Both the position numbers and the translations under genes were made by a program. Below the pieces are notes generated by a model. That model did no database searches. It saw only the letters and a program-made list of their open reading frames with translations, and was not told the origin of the DNA. DNA of 6,773 nt from an uncultured Planctomycetaceae bacterium (GTDB taxonomy: Bacteria > Planctomycetota > Planctomycetia > Pirellulales > UBA1268): assembly GCA_903885855.1 (NCBI GenBank), contig CAISKG010000011.1, positions 1-6,773 of the forward strand, read 5' to 3'. Positions 5,638 through 6,773 of the stretch are shown one piece after another (the first letter of the stretch is position 1; each line of letters begins with the position of its first letter).

Positions 5638-6773
5638 ATGAGCCTCCCCCCGCTCCGCGCTTCCGAGCACCTCCACGACGTCCGTTACGAGATCCGGGGG
5701 GCCCTGGCCCGCCGCGCCGAGGAGCTCGAGCGCGCCGGCCACGAGATCGTCAAGCTCAACATCGGCAACCCCGGCGCATTCGGCTTCCGGATGCCCGAGT
5801 CGATGCGGCGCGCCATCGTCGAGAACCTCCACCAGGCCGATCCCTACTGCCACCAGAAGGGCATCTTCCCGGCGCGCGAGGCGGTGGTCATGCAGCAGCA
5901 GACGCGCGGCGTGATGGACGTCAGCGCCGACGACGTGTACGTCGGCAACGGCGTCTCCGAGATGATCATGATCGCCATGCGGGCGCTGCTCAATCCGGGC
6001 GACGAGGTGCTCGTGCCCAGCCCCGACTACCCGCTGTGGACGGCGTCGGTGGTGATCCACGGCGCGCGGGCGGTGCACTACCCCTGCCGCCCGGAGAACG
6101 GCTTCGTGCCGGATCCCGACGAGGTGGCGGCGCTGGTCACCCCGCGCACGCGCGGGCTGGTCCTCATCAACCCCAACAACCCCACCGGCGCCGTCTATCC
6201 GCGCGGCACGCTCGAGGGGCTGGTGCGGATCGCCGAGCGGCACCGGCTGGTGCTCTGCGCCGACGAGATCTACGACGAGATGCTCTTCGACGACGCGGCC
6301 TTCGTCCCCGCGGCCACGCTCGCCCGGCACGTCCCCTGCCTCTCCTTCGGCGGGCTCTCGAAGATCTACCGGGCCTGCGGCCTGCGCGTCGGCTGGCTCG
6401 TGGTCTCCGGGGAGCGCGAGCACGCGCGTGACTACCTCCAGGCGGTGGAGCTGCTCGCCTCGCTGCGGCTGTGCTCCAACGTGCCGGGGCAATACGCCGT
6501 GCAGACGGCGCTGGGCGGCTACCAGTCGATCGTCGATCTCACGCGTCCCGGTGGCCGCCTCCACGCCACCCGCCAGGCGCTGCTCGAGGCGGTGGCACGG
6601 AGCCGCTTCCTCACCCTCGTCCCACCGCGCGGGGCGATGTACGGCTTCGTGCGCGTGGCCACCGAGCGGCTCGGGGCCGCGGGGGCCGGCTTCTCCGATC
6701 AGGCGTTCGCGCTGGAATTGCTCGAGCGCAAGCACGTGCTCGTCGCGCCGGGGTCGAGCTTCAACGTCCCCTA
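5638..6773 (+). CDS. alaA: Alanine aminotransferase, AlaA type (class I/II PLP aminotransferase); C-terminus cut by window edge
   Basis: This cytoplasmic PLP enzyme is expected to interconvert pyruvate plus glutamate with alanine plus 2-oxoglutarate. The 378 residues seen follow E. coli AlaA (about 405 aa) along the whole length: YEIRG near the N-terminus, LNIGNPGAFGF, YCHQKGIFPARE, VYVGNGVSEMI, DYPLWTASV (Tyr131 in the PLP-stacking position), NPNNPTGAVY (178-187, Asn181), ADEIYDEM (Asp209 and Tyr212 in the cofactor-binding positions), GLSK with the Schiff-base lysine Lys242, YRACGLRVGW with Arg250 in the phosphate-binding position, LASLRLCSNVPGQYAVQTAL, GGYQSI and PGGRL. The last residues, PGSSFNVP, stop just before the expected C-terminal substrate-carboxylate arginine, so about 25-30 residues are missing. 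The ATG at 5638 aligns with the E. coli start but has no recognisable Shine-Dalgarno sequence. The gene is divergent from the DUF2339 unit. The related paralogue AlaC is less similar in these motifs, and substrate preference remains inferred. Confidence 0.93.
   Translation, partial: MSLPPLRASEHLHDVRYEIRGALARRAEELERAGHEIVKLNIGNPGAFGFRMPESMRRAIVENLHQADPYCHQKGIFPAREAVVMQQQTRGVMDVSADDVYVGNGVSEMIMIAMRALLNPGDEVLVPSPDYPLWTASVVIHGARAVHYPCRPENGFVPDPDEVAALVTPRTRGLVLINPNNPTGAVYPRGTLEGLVRIAERHRLVLCADEIYDEMLFDDAAFVPAATLARHVPCLSFGGLSKIYRACGLRVGWLVVSGEREHARDYLQAVELLASLRLCSNVPGQYAVQTALGGYQSIVDLTRPGGRLHATRQALLEAVARSRFLTLVPPRGAMYGFVRVATERLGAAGAGFSDQAFALELLERKHVLVAPGSSFNVP

Noticed and set aside
3140..5641. 833-codon plus-strand open frame opposite the DUF2339 gene
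   Set aside because: Its translation is a low-complexity Arg/Gly/Ala/His/Glu mixture with no domain, and it is fully antisense to a gene with family motifs and a ribosome binding site. High G+C suppresses stop codons in the antisense frame.
5587..6735. 382-codon minus-strand open frame opposite alaA
   Set aside because: It is antisense to a clear AlaA homologue and has the His/Arg/Gly-rich composition typical of shadows in this window.

Overview
This window comes from a very GC-rich bacterium (clearly above 70% G+C, with G or C at most third codon positions). It holds four protein-coding genes, two of them cut by the window edges, and one strong RNA regulatory element. A signal-peptide-bearing, membrane-anchored extracytoplasmic protein next to a large polytopic membrane protein, together with an AlaA-type aminotransferase, suggests a Gram-negative-type cell. 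Proteobacteria, Planctomycetota or another high-GC lineage are all possible. Nothing in the sequence fixes the phylum. No rRNA, tRNA, CRISPR array, insertion sequence or phage gene is visible.

Layout, left to right. (1) 1-1092, minus strand: the N-terminal 364 residues of the single-chain glycine dehydrogenase (P-protein, GcvP) of the glycine cleavage system. (2) 1093-1301, minus strand: the gcvP leader, with a tandem glycine riboswitch (aptamer I about 1243-1301, aptamer II about 1140-1235) and a short expression platform containing the gcvP ribosome binding site. (3) 1302-1355: a 54-bp gap with a GC-rich hairpin just after the preceding stop codon and a plausible -10 element that would start transcription at the edge of aptamer I. 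(4) 1356-5488, minus strand: a two-gene unit. A DUF2339 polytopic membrane protein (887 aa) comes first and a DUF3999 signal-peptide protein with a C-terminal anchor (488 aa) second, separated by 2 bp and probably translationally coupled. (5) 5489-5637: a divergent intergenic region with two adjacent 12-bp perfect palindromes. (6) 5638-end, plus strand: an AlaA-type alanine/glutamate-pyruvate aminotransferase, lacking only its last few dozen residues.

How the parts fit. The riboswitch senses glycine and is placed to control glycine breakdown through gcvP. AlaA interconverts alanine and pyruvate at the expense of glutamate/2-oxoglutarate, so both ends of the window touch small amino acid nitrogen metabolism, although they are separate transcription units. 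The DUF2339-DUF3999 pair between them is a recurrent gene pair of unknown function. Its predicted topology (polytopic membrane protein plus extracytoplasmic beta-rich partner with one C-terminal anchor) points to an envelope complex and is the least understood part of the window. The many other long open frames, especially on the plus strand opposite the DUF2339/DUF3999 genes, are GC-driven shadows.
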